Origin: Candidatus Gastranaerophilales bacterium
GTDB taxonomy: Bacteria > Cyanobacteriota > Vampirovibrionia > Gastranaerophilales > Gastranaerophilaceae
Length of the DNA: 64,000 nt
Assembly (NCBI GenBank): GCA_944325175.1
Contig: CALUYZ010000001.1
Location: forward strand, 62,001 to 126,000
Direction: 5' to 3'
Shown: positions 25,316 to 35,800 of the stretch, piece after piece
How the letters are laid out: each line of letters opens with the position of its first letter
How positions within the stretch are numbered: position 1 is the stretch's first letter
The notes under the pieces: model-generated
Seen by the model: the letters and a program-made list of their open reading frames with translations, nothing else
The model's database searches: none
Told to the model about the DNA's origin: nothing
Program-made: the position numbers and the translations under genes

Positions 25316-25957
25316 TTATTTGTATCTGATTAGCCCTATTCTTGGAATTGGCCAAAATTTAAAAACGGCACGACCTATAATATTTTTTTCAGGCAAAAAG
25401 CCCCAAAAACGGCTATCTTGACTGTTACCTCTGTTGTCGCCCATCATAAAGTATTGCCCGTCTGGAATTTGAAAAGGTCCGCAGTACATATCATCTCTGC
25501 AATCTATCCAGTCGGTTTCGCTTAAAATATAGGGTTCATCTTCTTTTATACCGTTTATATAAACATAAAAATTATCGTTTTCTTTTTTTATTTCAAGTGT
25601 ATCGTTTGGAAGACCTATAATTCTTTTAATATAAGCTATATCTTTACAAAAAATGCCTGTCAGCCTTGCCATTACAGATAAAAAATCTGTTTTTAGGGTT
25701 TCATCAGGCGGATAAAAAACAACAACATCTCCTCTTTCAGGCGCTCTAAAAGGCTTTGTGACTTTTTCAACAAAAATTCTGTCGCCTTCAATTAAAGTGG
25801 GATACATAGAAGATGACGGAATCCACCTTAATTCGCCTATAAAAAAGCGAATTAAAATAACTGCAACAAGAACAAAAACAACCGTTTCAAAAATTTCTCT
25901 TAATGCTGATTTTGTCGATTTTTCAATAATTTCTTCTTTTTTGTGTTCGTTTGACAT
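25316..25957 (-). CDS. lepB: Signal peptidase I
   Basis: A 213-residue S26 leader peptidase with one N-terminal membrane anchor (about residues 20-40, FVLVAVILIRFFIG). Catalytic Ser lies in WIPSSSMYPTL and Lys in AYIKRIIGLPNDTLEI; boxes RGDVVVFYPP and MGDNRGNSQDSRFWG are intact. It removes signal peptides from exported proteins at the inner membrane. One base separates it from the prenyl synthase stop-start junction. Confidence 0.96.
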   Translation of the reverse strand: MSNEHKKEEIIEKSTKSALREIFETVVFVLVAVILIRFFIGELRWIPSSSMYPTLIEGDRIFVEKVTKPFRAPERGDVVVFYPPDETLKTDFLSVMARLTGIFCKDIAYIKRIIGLPNDTLEIKKENDNFYVYINGIKEDEPYILSETDWIDCRDDMYCGPFQIPDGQYFMMGDNRGNSQDSRFWGFLPEKNIIGRAVFKFWPIPRIGLIRYK

Positions 25958-25958
25958 T

Positions 25959-26819
25959 TCATCCTCTAAACAAATTTAACAAAAGAATTAAATTTTCTTT
26001 GTGTTCATAATTCTTTAATATATTTTCCGTTAAATCTATTTTTTCATTTAAAAATTTTTTAACTTCGCTTATTATAGCATAATCTTTGCTATTTTTTGCC
26101 CCCAATATATAGGGCAATGTGGTAATTCCGCAAGATGCATCATTTGAGGATTTTTTTTCATCACAATTTAAAAAGTTATTAATATCGTCTTTTAATTGAA
26201 AAATTAGGGAAAATTCCCTTGTAAATTCAATGATATTAAAGCTTGGTTTTTTGTTTTTTATTTCATATAAAGCTTCAATGGAAGCTATAAAAAGAGATGA
26301 AGTTTTATTTTCAAGTATTTTAAAATATTCTTCCTCGTTAATTTTTTGATACCTTTTAGATAGCGCATATATCTCGCTTGTAACCATTTTGTAGCTGGCA
26401 TTTGCAAGAATTGAAAATACTTTATTGTTTTTTATTTTGGAAATAAAATCCATTGCTAAGGTTAAAAGATAATCTCCCGCAAGAACGGCTTCTTTTGTTG
26501 ATTTTTCGGTATGAATTGCGGGCTTGCCTCTCCTTGTTTCCGCATTATCTAAAATATCATCATGAATTAAACTTGCCGAGTGCAGTAATTCAACACTTGC
26601 GGCTAAGTTGTATATATCGTCGTTAATTGTAAAACCTTCAAGCTCTGAAATAAGAAAAATAAATAATGGCCTTAACCTTTTTGCACCATTAAAAAGAAAG
26701 GCTTCAAAATAGCTGTAGAGCAATGTTTTTTTGGTTTCCAGTGCGTTTTGAATTTTTTCTTCAACGGTTTTTATATGTTGATTTTGGCTGTTTTTAATTT
26801 GTTCAAAAATTTTGTTCAT
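25959..26819 (-). CDS. Polyprenyl diphosphate synthase
   Basis: A 286-residue trans-isoprenyl diphosphate synthase that elongates allylic diphosphates with IPP. The first aspartate motif is perfect (HDDILDNAETRRGKPA). The second is reduced to KDDINNF, where the usual last Asp of DDxxD is Asn; this change is tolerated in some family members but is worth noting. The protein starts with KIFEQIKNSQNQHIK and contains GAKRLRPLFIFL (substrate-binding Lys-Arg). Small residues just before DDILD suggest a medium or long chain product rather than geranyl. Product length cannot be set from sequence. Confidence 0.88.
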   Translation of the reverse strand: MNKIFEQIKNSQNQHIKTVEEKIQNALETKKTLLYSYFEAFLFNGAKRLRPLFIFLISELEGFTINDDIYNLAASVELLHSASLIHDDILDNAETRRGKPAIHTEKSTKEAVLAGDYLLTLAMDFISKIKNNKVFSILANASYKMVTSEIYALSKRYQKINEEEYFKILENKTSSLFIASIEALYEIKNKKPSFNIIEFTREFSLIFQLKDDINNFLNCDEKKSSNDASCGITTLPYILGAKNSKDYAIISEVKKFLNEKIDLTENILKNYEHKENLILLLNLFRG

Positions 26820-26820
26820 T

Positions 26821-27927
26821 TTAAATTATAAATTTGCCGTCTTTATAGATTAATTTTTCATCAGCATAGATGAAGGAATTTTCTTTCATATTTTTAATTA
26901 TGTCCCAATGAAGCCCTGAAACGTTTTTGCCGCCTGTTTCAGGATAAGATGCGCCAAGTGCCATGTGAATCGAGCCGCCTATTTTCTCGTCAAACAAAAT
27001 ATTTCCCGTGACATTTTGCACTCTTTCATTTGTGCCTATTGCAATTTCACCGATAAACCTTGACCCTTCATCCATATCAAGCATTGAAATTAAGAAATCT
27101 TTGCCAACTTCGGCATCTGCTTCTATAACTTTCCCTTTTTTAATTTTTAATTGAATTTTATTTGCGGAATTTCCCCTATAAATTGCGGGCAAATCAAAAT
27201 AAATGGATCCATTTATATCATCTTCAACAGGAGATGTAAAAATTTCACCGTCAGGAAAATTATTTAACCCGTCGCATGAAATCCATTTTCTGTTTTCCAC
27301 ATTGAATGTAATATCGGTCTTATCGCCCACTATGTGCAATTTTTTGGTATGGCATAAAATTTCTGCAATTCGTTTTTGTTCTTTGCCAATCTCAAGCCAT
27401 TTTGAAACAGGGTCATCTAAATCAAGATAGCAAGCTTTTTCAACAAATTCAAAATATTCATCCAGGCTCATTTTGGCTTCTTGAGCTAGCGCTTGAGTCG
27501 GAAAATCTGCTATAACCCAGTTCAACTCGCCCTTCTCTGCTCTTTTTAGCATTGTTTGAGAAAGTTCTCTTGTAGCAGCAGACCTTTTTGCCATTTTAGA
27601 TGAATCAACGTTTGATAATGCTTTTACATTTAAAGGTGCACCTATTGAAATAATTGCATTAACCGTTTCAAATTCTAATTTTGAAATTGGGTCAACATAG
27701 CTTAATTGGTTGTCATTAGCGTTTTTTAGAAAAATTTCATTTAATCCGTCCATTGCGCATCTTACGATAGGATGAGCGCCATTTTTAATAACGGCTTTAT
27801 ATATTTCTTTTACCAAGGGTTCGGCTAAATGACTTTCTGCTTTAATTAAGACTAAATCGTTCTCTTTTACTTTTGTTGAATAGTTAACAAGAACGGATGC
27901 ATATTTTTCAAAAAAATTATTCTTCAC
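26821..27927 (-). CDS. Aminopeptidase, family M29 (AmpS/PepS-like)
   Basis: A 368-residue metallo-aminopeptidase with two metal ions. Family features: VKENDLVLIKAESHLAEPLVKEIYKAV at the N-terminus, FPDGEIFTSPVEDDINGSI (metal-binding Glu), IGEIAIGTNE, and the C-terminal HMALGASYPETGGKN and LHWDII. These give the Glu, Glu, His, Tyr, His, Asp metal and catalytic set. A cytosolic peptide-trimming enzyme. The start codon overlaps the lpxA stop by one base, so it is in the lpx transcription unit. Confidence 0.92.
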   Translation of the reverse strand: MKNNFFEKYASVLVNYSTKVKENDLVLIKAESHLAEPLVKEIYKAVIKNGAHPIVRCAMDGLNEIFLKNANDNQLSYVDPISKLEFETVNAIISIGAPLNVKALSNVDSSKMAKRSAATRELSQTMLKRAEKGELNWVIADFPTQALAQEAKMSLDEYFEFVEKACYLDLDDPVSKWLEIGKEQKRIAEILCHTKKLHIVGDKTDITFNVENRKWISCDGLNNFPDGEIFTSPVEDDINGSIYFDLPAIYRGNSANKIQLKIKKGKVIEADAEVGKDFLISMLDMDEGSRFIGEIAIGTNERVQNVTGNILFDEKIGGSIHMALGASYPETGGKNVSGLHWDIIKNMKENSFIYADEKLIYKDGKFII

Positions 27928-28730
27928 TAATCTTCCTCTAAATGTTGAAATTCTTTGTTTGATTTAATGCAAACACCCCTTTTTGAAGTTTTAATGAATT
28001 CAATTAATTTGTTAACATATTCATTTTTTTCAACTTCTTTTTCAATAATTTCAAGTGCTTGAGTTGTGTTATATTCAGGGCTTTTTAAAATTCTGATTGC
28101 TTTATGAATAGCATCTCTTGAAATTTTATCTACACCCTTTCTTTTTAAGCCAATGGCATTTACGCCCATAACAACGGCAGGAAGCCCTTCTGATTTTGAA
28201 TAAGGCAAAATATCAAGTCTTGTAGCTGAAGCACCTGAAACTATTGCCATTTCACCAACTCTAACGTTTTGATGATAAACGCTCATGCCGCCAAGCCAAG
28301 CGCCAAAACCAACATGGGTATGACCGCCTATAGTGGCTGCGTTTGCCATAATAACTTCGTTTTCTAAAACACAATTATGTGCAACATGGGCGTATGCCAT
28401 AATTAAGCATTTATCGCCGATTTTTGTATATGTACCTTCGCCTGAGGCTCTATTTACGGTGGCAAATTCTCTAATCCAGCAGTTTTTACCGATTATAACA
28501 CCTGTTTTTTCGCCTTTATAGCCTAAATCTTGCGGTTCGCCGCCAATGGATGCAAACGGTGAAATTTTAGTGTTATCACCGATTTTGGCATATTCTATGT
28601 GGGCATTATCGCCTATTATAACATTTTCGCCAATTTCAACATCTTTCCCTATGACGGCATAAGCGCCAATAGTTGCACTTTCTGAAATTTTTGCACTTTC
28701 ATCAATAATTGCTGTTTTATGGATTGCCAT
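27927..28730 (-). CDS. lpxA: UDP-N-acetylglucosamine acyltransferase
   Basis: First enzyme of lipid A synthesis, which transfers a 3-hydroxyacyl chain from ACP to UDP-GlcNAc. The protein has 267 residues with a long run of hexapeptide repeats forming the left-handed beta helix (IGAYAVIGKDVEIGENVIIGD and onward), the catalytic His in AYAHVAHNCVLEN, and the C-terminal helical domain (LKRKGVDKISRDAIHKAIRIL). Clustered with fabZ, lpxC and lpxD. Confidence 0.96.
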   Translation of the reverse strand: MAIHKTAIIDESAKISESATIGAYAVIGKDVEIGENVIIGDNAHIEYAKIGDNTKISPFASIGGEPQDLGYKGEKTGVIIGKNCWIREFATVNRASGEGTYTKIGDKCLIMAYAHVAHNCVLENEVIMANAATIGGHTHVGFGAWLGGMSVYHQNVRVGEMAIVSGASATRLDILPYSKSEGLPAVVMGVNAIGLKRKGVDKISRDAIHKAIRILKSPEYNTTQALEIIEKEVEKNEYVNKLIEFIKTSKRGVCIKSNKEFQHLEED

Positions 28731-28743
28731 AATTTTCTTCTTT

Positions 28744-29193
28744 CTATTTTAATGCTATCGTAATTTCTGCTTCTACACAAAGTTTGCCGTCTACATAGCC
28801 TTTTCCTATGCATTTTGCGATAGGACCTTTGACTTTTGTCATTTCAACTTCCATATCAAATCTATCCCCGGGGCGAACAATGTTTTTAAATCTGACGTTG
28901 TCAACCCCTGCAAATAGTGCAAGTTTTCCTTTATATTGATCCATTGTAAGTAAAATGGGTGCTGCTGTTTGAGCAAGCGCTTCAATTTGAAGGACGCCTG
29001 GCATTATTGGGTTATTTGGAAAATGCCCGTTAAAAAACATTTCATTTGCCGTTAAATTTTTATAACCCTTAGAATATTTGTTTGGAACACATTCAACTAT
29101 TCTGTCAACCAACAAAAAAGGGTACCTGTGCGGTATAAGATTCATAATTTCAATTATATCAAGCGAAATTGGTTTTTCTGCAACTTCGGTCAT
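28744..29193 (-). CDS. fabZ: 3-hydroxyacyl-ACP dehydratase
   Basis: A 149-residue hot-dog fold dehydratase of fatty-acid elongation. IPHRYPFLLVDRIVE and the active-site helix GHFPNNPIMPGVLQIEALAQ (His and Glu) are complete, followed by VDNVRFKNIVRPGDRFDMEV. In an lpx operon it competes with LpxA and LpxD for 3-hydroxyacyl-ACP and so balances phospholipid against lipid A. Confidence 0.97.
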   Translation of the reverse strand: MTEVAEKPISLDIIEIMNLIPHRYPFLLVDRIVECVPNKYSKGYKNLTANEMFFNGHFPNNPIMPGVLQIEALAQTAAPILLTMDQYKGKLALFAGVDNVRFKNIVRPGDRFDMEVEMTKVKGPIAKCIGKGYVDGKLCVEAEITIALK

Positions 29194-29205
29194 ATTTTTC
29201 TCCTC

Positions 29206-30018
29206 TTATTTATACTGTTTTTCAAGAATTTTTGCCATTTCTATGTGATAGCCATGGCCTGCTTCTTTTACAAGAATATTTGCCTTTAATTTGAATGGGT
29301 TTAAGCCTGTTAAATAAATATCTCCTAAAATATCAAGAATTTTATGTTTAACAGGTTCAAATTCAGACCTTAATTCTGTTGTGTAGCCATCATCCGTCAA
29401 CCCGACCGTGTTTTCAATGGTTACACCTTTTGAAAAGCCCATTTTTTGGAAGGTTTCAAGGTCTTTAAGGTAGCCAAAAGTTCTTGCTTCAATTATTTCA
29501 TTTAAGTTTTTATCAGGGTCTAAAGTTACCCACCTTTGCCTTAATTCAGGGTGATTAAAATTAACGGAATATGTTATTGTTGTTTTATCACTAGGAATTA
29601 AAACAATGCTGCTTTTTCCTGCCTGAAAAATAACAGGGGCATCTAACGGTTTAATTTCATTACTTTCGCCGACAAAGCCAACTTTATTAAATTCTTCAAC
29701 CCACTTTTTGGCAGAACCGTCAAAAATAGGGGTTTCAAAACCTTCTGATTCAACATAAATATCAAGTGCATCTATTCCAACTATTGCGCAAGCTGCCATA
29801 AAATGTTCAATTAAGGCAATTTTTGCGCCTGTTTGAAGGTTTGCAAGAACAACACAGTGGTCTGTTGAAACAACATTTTCGGTTTTAACGTCTATTGTGC
29901 TGTTTTTTATGTGAAATCTTATCCCTTTTTTATCTGAAGGTTTAATTTCAAAGGTTGACGGGATATTCGACATTAAGCCGTTCCCTGATAATGTTAAGTT
30001 AGATTTTAGCGTCTTCAT
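29206..30018 (-). CDS. lpxC: UDP-3-O-acyl-N-acetylglucosamine deacetylase
   Basis: A 270-residue zinc deacetylase, the committed step of lipid A synthesis. Zinc ligands: His in [14 protein letters not shown], and His plus Asp in [15 protein letters not shown]. The catalytic His is in [12 protein letters not shown]. Substrate loops FDGSAKKWV and [11 protein letters not shown] are present. It overlaps the lpxD 3' end by 20 bases. Slightly shorter than the typical 300 residues. Confidence 0.96.
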   Translation of the reverse strand: MKTLKSNLTLSGNGLMSNIPSTFEIKPSDKKGIRFHIKNSTIDVKTENVVSTDHCVVLANLQTGAKIALIEHFMAACAIVGIDALDIYVESEGFETPIFDGSAKKWVEEFNKVGFVGESNEIKPLDAPVIFQAGKSSIVLIPSDKTTITYSVNFNHPELRQRWVTLDPDKNLNEIIEARTFGYLKDLETFQKMGFSKGVTIENTVGLTDDGYTTELRSEFEPVKHKILDILGDIYLTGLNPFKLKANILVKEAGHGYHIEMAKILEKQYK

Positions 30019-31108
30019 TTAAAAATTTCTCATAATCTTCTAATAAGTGTTGATATTTTTTATATTTTTGAACCATAACCTCAGCTTCTGCTAAGTATTT
30101 CATGCGTTTGATGAAATCTTTTCTGTAAACTGCCGGTGCGCCCATAATAACGCTTTTAGCCGGGAACGATTTTGTAACGCCCGCTTGAGCCAAAATAATT
30201 GAATCATCGCCTATATCGGTATGGTCTTTTAAGCCGGCTTGCCCTGCAATGACAACTCTATCGCCAATTTTGCAGCTGCCTGCAATGCCTACTTGAGAAA
30301 CTATCATGCAAGCTTTTCCAATTCTGCAATTATGACCAATCATAACAAGGTCATCTATTTTTGTTTGAGCGCCGATTGTTGTATTTTCAATGGTGCCTCT
30401 ATCTATTGCTGTGTTTGCGCCTATTTCAACATCATCTTCAATAACAACGGAACCAAGTGATGGAATCTTAAAGACTTTTTGATTTTCTTTTCCGCCTTTA
30501 ACTTCGCCTTCTTTTCTTGCGGTTTCAATGTTATCGGGGGTTTCTGTTACAAAGCTGAAACCGTCTGCACCGATGCTTGCGCCGTGGTGGATTATGCATC
30601 TATTTTTAATAACAACAAAATCGCCAATATTAACACCGGGGTGAATTAAGCAGTCCTCGCCAAGTTTTGCAAATTTTCCAAGATATGCATTTGCTAAAAT
30701 TTTTGTATTATCGCCAACTTCAGCTCCTCTTGAAATTACAACATTTGGACCTATGCAAACATTTTTGCCTAATTTTGCTTCAGGGTGAACAACGGCTGTG
30801 GGGTGAATTCCAACGGTTGAATCGGGTGCTTCGTAGAAAACATTTAATAATGTCATCATAGCAAGACGTGGTCTTTCAACTTCTATTGTTGAAATGTTTG
30901 GAATATTTACACCCAAGGGAACAAGTGCGCATTTTGCCTTTGTTTCGGCTAAATCTTCTATTTCTTTTTCTCCAAGTGCGAGTGCAAGCGTGTTTTCATC
31001 CGCTAAAATAGGCGGTGCCACTTTGTTTATGGTAGCATCAGACACTTTTGTTAAAATTCCCTTAACAAGCTCCGACAACTCTTCAAGTTTGAATTGCTTA
31101 TTGCTCAC
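29999..31108 (-). CDS. lpxD: UDP-3-O-(3-hydroxyacyl)glucosamine N-acyltransferase
   Basis: A 369-residue LpxD. An N-terminal uridine-binding domain (about 1-110, with [21 protein letters not shown] at its end) leads into a hexapeptide-repeat beta helix containing catalytic His in [14 protein letters not shown] and the stretch [15 protein letters not shown]. The C-terminal helix binds ACP. It is somewhat longer than E. coli LpxD (341) because of an insert near [11 protein letters not shown]. First gene of the lpxD-lpxC-fabZ-lpxA run. Confidence 0.95.
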   Translation of the reverse strand: MSNKQFKLEELSELVKGILTKVSDATINKVAPPILADENTLALALGEKEIEDLAETKAKCALVPLGVNIPNISTIEVERPRLAMMTLLNVFYEAPDSTVGIHPTAVVHPEAKLGKNVCIGPNVVISRGAEVGDNTKILANAYLGKFAKLGEDCLIHPGVNIGDFVVIKNRCIIHHGASIGADGFSFVTETPDNIETARKEGEVKGGKENQKVFKIPSLGSVVIEDDVEIGANTAIDRGTIENTTIGAQTKIDDLVMIGHNCRIGKACMIVSQVGIAGSCKIGDRVVIAGQAGLKDHTDIGDDSIILAQAGVTKSFPAKSVIMGAPAVYRKDFIKRMKYLAEAEVMVQKYKKYQHLLEDYEKFLNEDAKI

Positions 31109-31161
31109 TTTTTGTATCCTCCCTGCATATTGTCAAATTTAGTATATCTATTGTAGTACAA

Positions 31162-31626
31162 TTATTTGATTTTGTCGATAATTTTAGTTGTTGATCTGCC
31201 TTCAACAAGTTTTATAAATTCGATTTTGCCGCCATAACTTAAAACGGTTTTTGCTTCAGGCAAGGTTTCAACGGTATAATCTGCCCCTTTTGTATAAATA
31301 TCGGGCTTAATTTCTTCTAAAAGCTTAACGGGCGAGGTTTCATCGAATAAAACAATGTAGTTGACAGCTTCTAAGCCTGCTAAAACTTCAGCTCTATCCA
31401 TTTCAGGGTTAATGGGGCGAGATTCCCCTTTTATTTTTTTAACGGAAATATCTGAATTTAAGCCTACAATTAAAATATCGCCAAATTTTTTGCTTTCTTT
31501 TAAATATCTGACATGACCTGCATGCAAAATATCAAAACAGCCGTTTGTAAAAACAATTTTTTTGTTTTCTGCTTTTAATTTTTTAATATATTCATCAATA
31601 TTTTCTTTTTCAATAAGTTTTTCCAT
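31162..31626 (-). CDS. rfaE2: ADP-heptose-type nucleotidyltransferase (HldE C-terminal domain/RfaE2)
   Basis: A 154-residue single-domain cytidylyltransferase-like enzyme. FTNGCFDILHAGHVRYL holds the HxGH nucleotide motif, followed by GDILIVGLNSDISVKKIKG and the C-terminal VEGRSTTKIID. It matches the adenylyltransferase half of HldE, which makes ADP-heptose for the LPS inner core. The kinase half is missing here and would be a separate gene. Upstream of lpxD, consistent with LPS assembly. Confidence 0.9.
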   Translation of the reverse strand: MEKLIEKENIDEYIKKLKAENKKIVFTNGCFDILHAGHVRYLKESKKFGDILIVGLNSDISVKKIKGESRPINPEMDRAEVLAGLEAVNYIVLFDETSPVKLLEEIKPDIYTKGADYTVETLPEAKTVLSYGGKIEFIKLVEGRSTTKIIDKIK

Positions 31627-31648
31627 TTTCGTTTTTCCTTTTGATTTA

Positions 31649-31679
31649 AAAAAGCCGCCCTTATTTAAGGCGGCTTTTA
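31649..31679 (-). terminator. Terminator after the PPIase gene
   Basis: AAAGCCGCC (31651-31659) with GGCGGCTTT (31669-31677), 9-bp GC-rich stem. Read leftward it is followed by TTTTTT. It separates the foldase gene from rfaE2. Confidence 0.88.
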
Positions 31680-31695
31680 GGTTTTCTTAAAGCCA

Positions 31696-32832
31696 TTATT
31701 TCTTTTCTTCTGTTTGGGTTTTACCTTTGTTTTCCGTGGCTTCTTGTTCTTTTGACTTTTCTTTAATTTGTTTTTGAATGTTTTCTACATCATATCCTGC
31801 ATCAACATATTCAACCTTAGCAGACGCTTTAAGACCGTCTAAAAGATTTTTCAAAATGTCGATTTTTTTGGTTTGTTCAAGATATGCTTTTATTTCATCT
31901 TTCATTTTTTCGTATGGTTGAAGCCCTGCTTGCGCTTTATCCGTAACATAGATGATGTGGTTGCCAAAATCGGTTACAACGATTTCCGATACAGTTCCGG
32001 GTTTAAGTTTAAAAGCTGCATCAGAGAAGGGTTTTACCATTTGTTCTCTTGTAAAGAAGCCTAAATCTCCGCCTTTTTGTGCTGATACGGTGTCTTCAGA
32101 ATATTGTTTTGCAATAGCGGCAAAGTTTTCAGGATTTTTCATAACTTTTGCTCTTACTTCTTTTGCAAAGTTCATTTTTGAATCAACTTCGGCTTGTGTT
32201 CTTTTGTTTATTTCTTCGCTTGTAAGTTCGCCTTTTTTATCTTGATTTATAATTTCTTGCTTAATTTGTGCCGGATTAACTTTGATTAAAATGTGTGACG
32301 CCCTTACTCTTTCAGGGTAATTAAATGAAGCTTTATTTTTGTTGTAGAAATCTTTAATTTCTTTGTCTGAAACCTTTGTTGAACCTGTTAAATTGATAAG
32401 TTTGTCAATTTTTATTTCATTTTCAAGATCTTCTTCGAATTGTTTGTTTGAAACACCGTTTCTTTTTAGAAGTTCGGTTAATTTTTCATCTGAACCCAGT
32501 TTTTTAACAATTTCGGCTTTTCTTTCCGCTAATTCTTCTTTTGTAACTTCTATATCACGCTTTTTAATTTCTTGATTAATAATTGTTTTTAAAACCAATT
32601 CGTTAACGATTCTGTCTTTGAGCATTAGGCTCATAACGCTGTTTTCATCTTCTAAATAATGAGCAAAAGCTTGATATTGAGGTGAAGATGTTTCTTGTTT
32701 GTAAACTTCTTCATATTGAGCTTTTGTAATAGGTTCGCCATTTACTTTAATAATAGCGGTTTTGTCTTGTCCGCAGCCTGTAAGCCCAAAAACCACAAGG
32801 GCTGAAGCGAGCAAAATTTTTGTTAATTTCAT
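31696..32832 (-). CDS. Parvulin-type peptidyl-prolyl isomerase, lipoprotein (PrsA/SurA-like)
   Basis: A 378-residue exported foldase. Lipoprotein signal with lipobox LTGC (Cys at residue 20). A SurA-N/PrsA-like helical region spans about 25-170. The parvulin domain spans about 175-305: RASHILIKV, then SAQKGGDLGFFTREQMVKPF and GTVSEIVVTDFGNHIIYV. The C-terminus is a charged, Lys/Glu-rich tail. It likely assists folding of outer-membrane or secreted proteins from the periplasmic face. Directly downstream of mfd. Confidence 0.92.
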   Translation of the reverse strand: MKLTKILLASALVVFGLTGCGQDKTAIIKVNGEPITKAQYEEVYKQETSSPQYQAFAHYLEDENSVMSLMLKDRIVNELVLKTIINQEIKKRDIEVTKEELAERKAEIVKKLGSDEKLTELLKRNGVSNKQFEEDLENEIKIDKLINLTGSTKVSDKEIKDFYNKNKASFNYPERVRASHILIKVNPAQIKQEIINQDKKGELTSEEINKRTQAEVDSKMNFAKEVRAKVMKNPENFAAIAKQYSEDTVSAQKGGDLGFFTREQMVKPFSDAAFKLKPGTVSEIVVTDFGNHIIYVTDKAQAGLQPYEKMKDEIKAYLEQTKKIDILKNLLDGLKASAKVEYVDAGYDVENIQKQIKEKSKEQEATENKGKTQTEEKK

Positions 32833-32846
32833 TTGTTATCCCCTTT

Positions 32847-35800
32847 TTAATTTGTTCTCTTAAATTCTAATACTATCTTAGAGATATGATAAAACAAATC
32901 CGCCAATATGTTAAATACTTCATCAAAATTAAGATAATCTGTTTTCATTAAAAGTATGCCTTTGAGCTTGTCATCTGCCTTTTGGGGTTTTGTCCATCTA
33001 AAATATTTTGTAATATTAATGCCGATTTTGTTTCTTAAAATGTTCCATTCTTGAATGGTAAAAGGGGTGTATAACCTTATATTGCTTTCTGTTTCTTGAA
33101 TTTGAGTTATATGAACAGATGTTGCAAGAAGTCTTAATCTTATTAATTTAAACAAATTTTGAACAGGTTCAGGAATTTTAGAGAATCTGTCTTTAAAGCT
33201 TGCAATAGAAATTTCAAGTTCATCCAATGTTTTAATTTCGGCAAGTTTTTTGTATTCAATCATTTTTTGTTCGGTTGTATAAACCCAATCGTCCGGAATA
33301 TATGCGTTTGTTTTAATGTCGACAAGGCAAGGTTCAAATTTTTCTTCTCTTTGATTTTTCGGTGTTTTTTCCTGTTTTATTTCTTCGATTGATTCTTCTA
33401 AAAGCGCACAATAAGTATCAAACCCAACATTTACCATGTGCCCGTGCTGTTTAGCGCCTAAAATATTTCCAACCCCTCTTATTTCAATATCTCGCATTGC
33501 TATTTGATAACCTGACCCTAAAGAGGTAAAATCTTTAATTGCTTTTAGTCTTTTTATGGCGTCTTCTTTAAGTTCTTTTGATTCTTTATAAAAACAATAG
33601 CAATAAGCTTGTCTGTCTGACCTTCCGACCCTTCCTCTTAATTGGTAAAGTTGCGCTAAACCAAATCTGTCTGAATCATTAATTATAATTGTATTAACGT
33701 TTGGAATATCAAGCCCTGATTCTACTATTGTTGTGCAAACCAAAATGTCATATTCTTTATTTAAAAAATCGAACATGATTTTTTCCAGTTCTTTTTCTTG
33801 CATTTTCCCATGGGCTATTGCAACCCTTGCGTTTGGGGCTAAATCTTGAATATATTTTGCATAGCGTGCAATGTCTTCTACTCTGTTATGAATAAAATAA
33901 ACCTGCCCGTCTCTTTGAAGTTCGTGGTTTATTGCATTTTTTAGATAGCCTTCGTTAAAATTCCCAACGTAGGTTTTCACAGGCAACCTGTTTTTTGGGG
34001 GAGTATTAATTAAAGATAAATCTTTAAGCCCTGATAGTGCCATATTTAAGGTTCTTGGAATAGGAGTTGCAGACATTGCCAAAATATCAATGTTTTCTTT
34101 ATATTGTTTGAATTTTTCTTTATGGTTAACGCCAAATTTATGTTCTTCATCTATTACAAGAAGCCCCAAATTTTTATATTCAATATCTGATAAAAGCCCA
34201 TGGGTGCCAATTACAACATCAACGGTTCCATTTTTTAAGCCGTTTTTGGTTTCTTTTCTTTCTTTTAAGGTTTTAAACCTTGAAATTAATTGAACATTAA
34301 CAGAAAAAGGCTTAAACCTTTCTTTTATTGTTTGGTAGTGTTGAAGGGCAAGAATTGTTGTTGGCGCTATCATTGCCGCTTGATACCCTGACATTACGGC
34401 TTTAAAAATAGCCCTTGTTGCAACTTCAGTTTTGCCAAAACCAACATCAGCACAAATTAGCCTATCCATTGGTTTTAATTCTTCCATATCGGCTTTGGTA
34501 TCTATAATAGCTTGCATTTGATCAGGGGTTTCTGTGTATTCAAAGGCTTCTTCCATTTCATATTGCCAAGTTGTATCAGGGTCAAACGATATTCCTTTTG
34601 AAAGCTTTCTTTTGGCATAAAGCCTTAATAAGTCATAAGCTATTTCTTTAACTTCTTTTTTTGCTTTTGATTTAATATTTTCCCAAGCGGCACCGCCCAT
34701 TTTAGAAAGCTTTGGATTAACGCCCGTTCCACGATACCTTTTTAAAAGGTTAATTTGTTCAGCCGGCATAAAAAGTTTATCTTTAGATGCAAATTCAATT
34801 TCAAGATAATCTTTCTTTGTGCCGTAGAAATCTTTTTTAATTAAGCCTCTAAAAATGCCAATACCATGGATATAATGAACAACAAATTCGCCGTTTTGAA
34901 TATCGTTCACAGAATCTATATAATCGGGGGATTCTTTATTATAGGCATATTTTCTTGATGTAATATCTTTTGAATGTTTATTAAAAAGTTCTTTATCTGT
35001 TAGAAAAATATATTTTGTTTCATTTAATTCAAACTCGCCGCCTGAATTTGAAATTGGGGGCAAAATGGAAATATTTTCATTAAAAATTTCAAATTCATTT
35101 AAAATTTCTTCAATTCTATTTTTATAATTTGTCGAAATTATTATTTTTTTATCTTTATTTTGCTTAATATAATTAGCAAATTGTTCGCCGTTTGAAGAAA
35201 ATGAAGGGGGAATTGAAGAATTGAAATCGTATATTTTATCTGAAAAAGTTTCTTCGTCTTCAAAAAAATCGTCTTCTGTAAAATTATCAAAGCCTATTTT
35301 TTTAAACTTTTTAATTTCTTTTTTTAATTCGTCCGCTACAATATGATTTTTGCCTTGAATTGGCAAAGAAAGCGAATTTTCAAGGTTATTTTTGTATTCT
35401 TCATTATATTCTCTGTCTAAATTTGCAATTTTTGAATTAATTAAGGCGGATTCATCAAAAATTAAAATGTAATCTTTAAGATAATCTAAAATTGAAACAA
35501 GGTTGTTATTTATAAAGTTTAAATAATATTCAACCCCTTCAAAATATTCTGTTGTGTCAATTTTTTCAATGGTTTCATTTAATAAGGTTTGAATTGTTTC
35601 ATTGTTGGTAAAAGGTTTGTTAGCTTGAATAAGCCCGTTTTTAAGGTTTTTGTTTATTGTAGAATTTGAAACAAATTTATACAAAGCGGGAATTTCGATT
35701 TTATCTGATTTTGAAAAGCTTTTTTGGGTGTTCGGGTTGAAAAATCTTATATCTTCAATATTGTCGCCAAAAAATTCAATTCTTGTCGGGTGGTTATACA

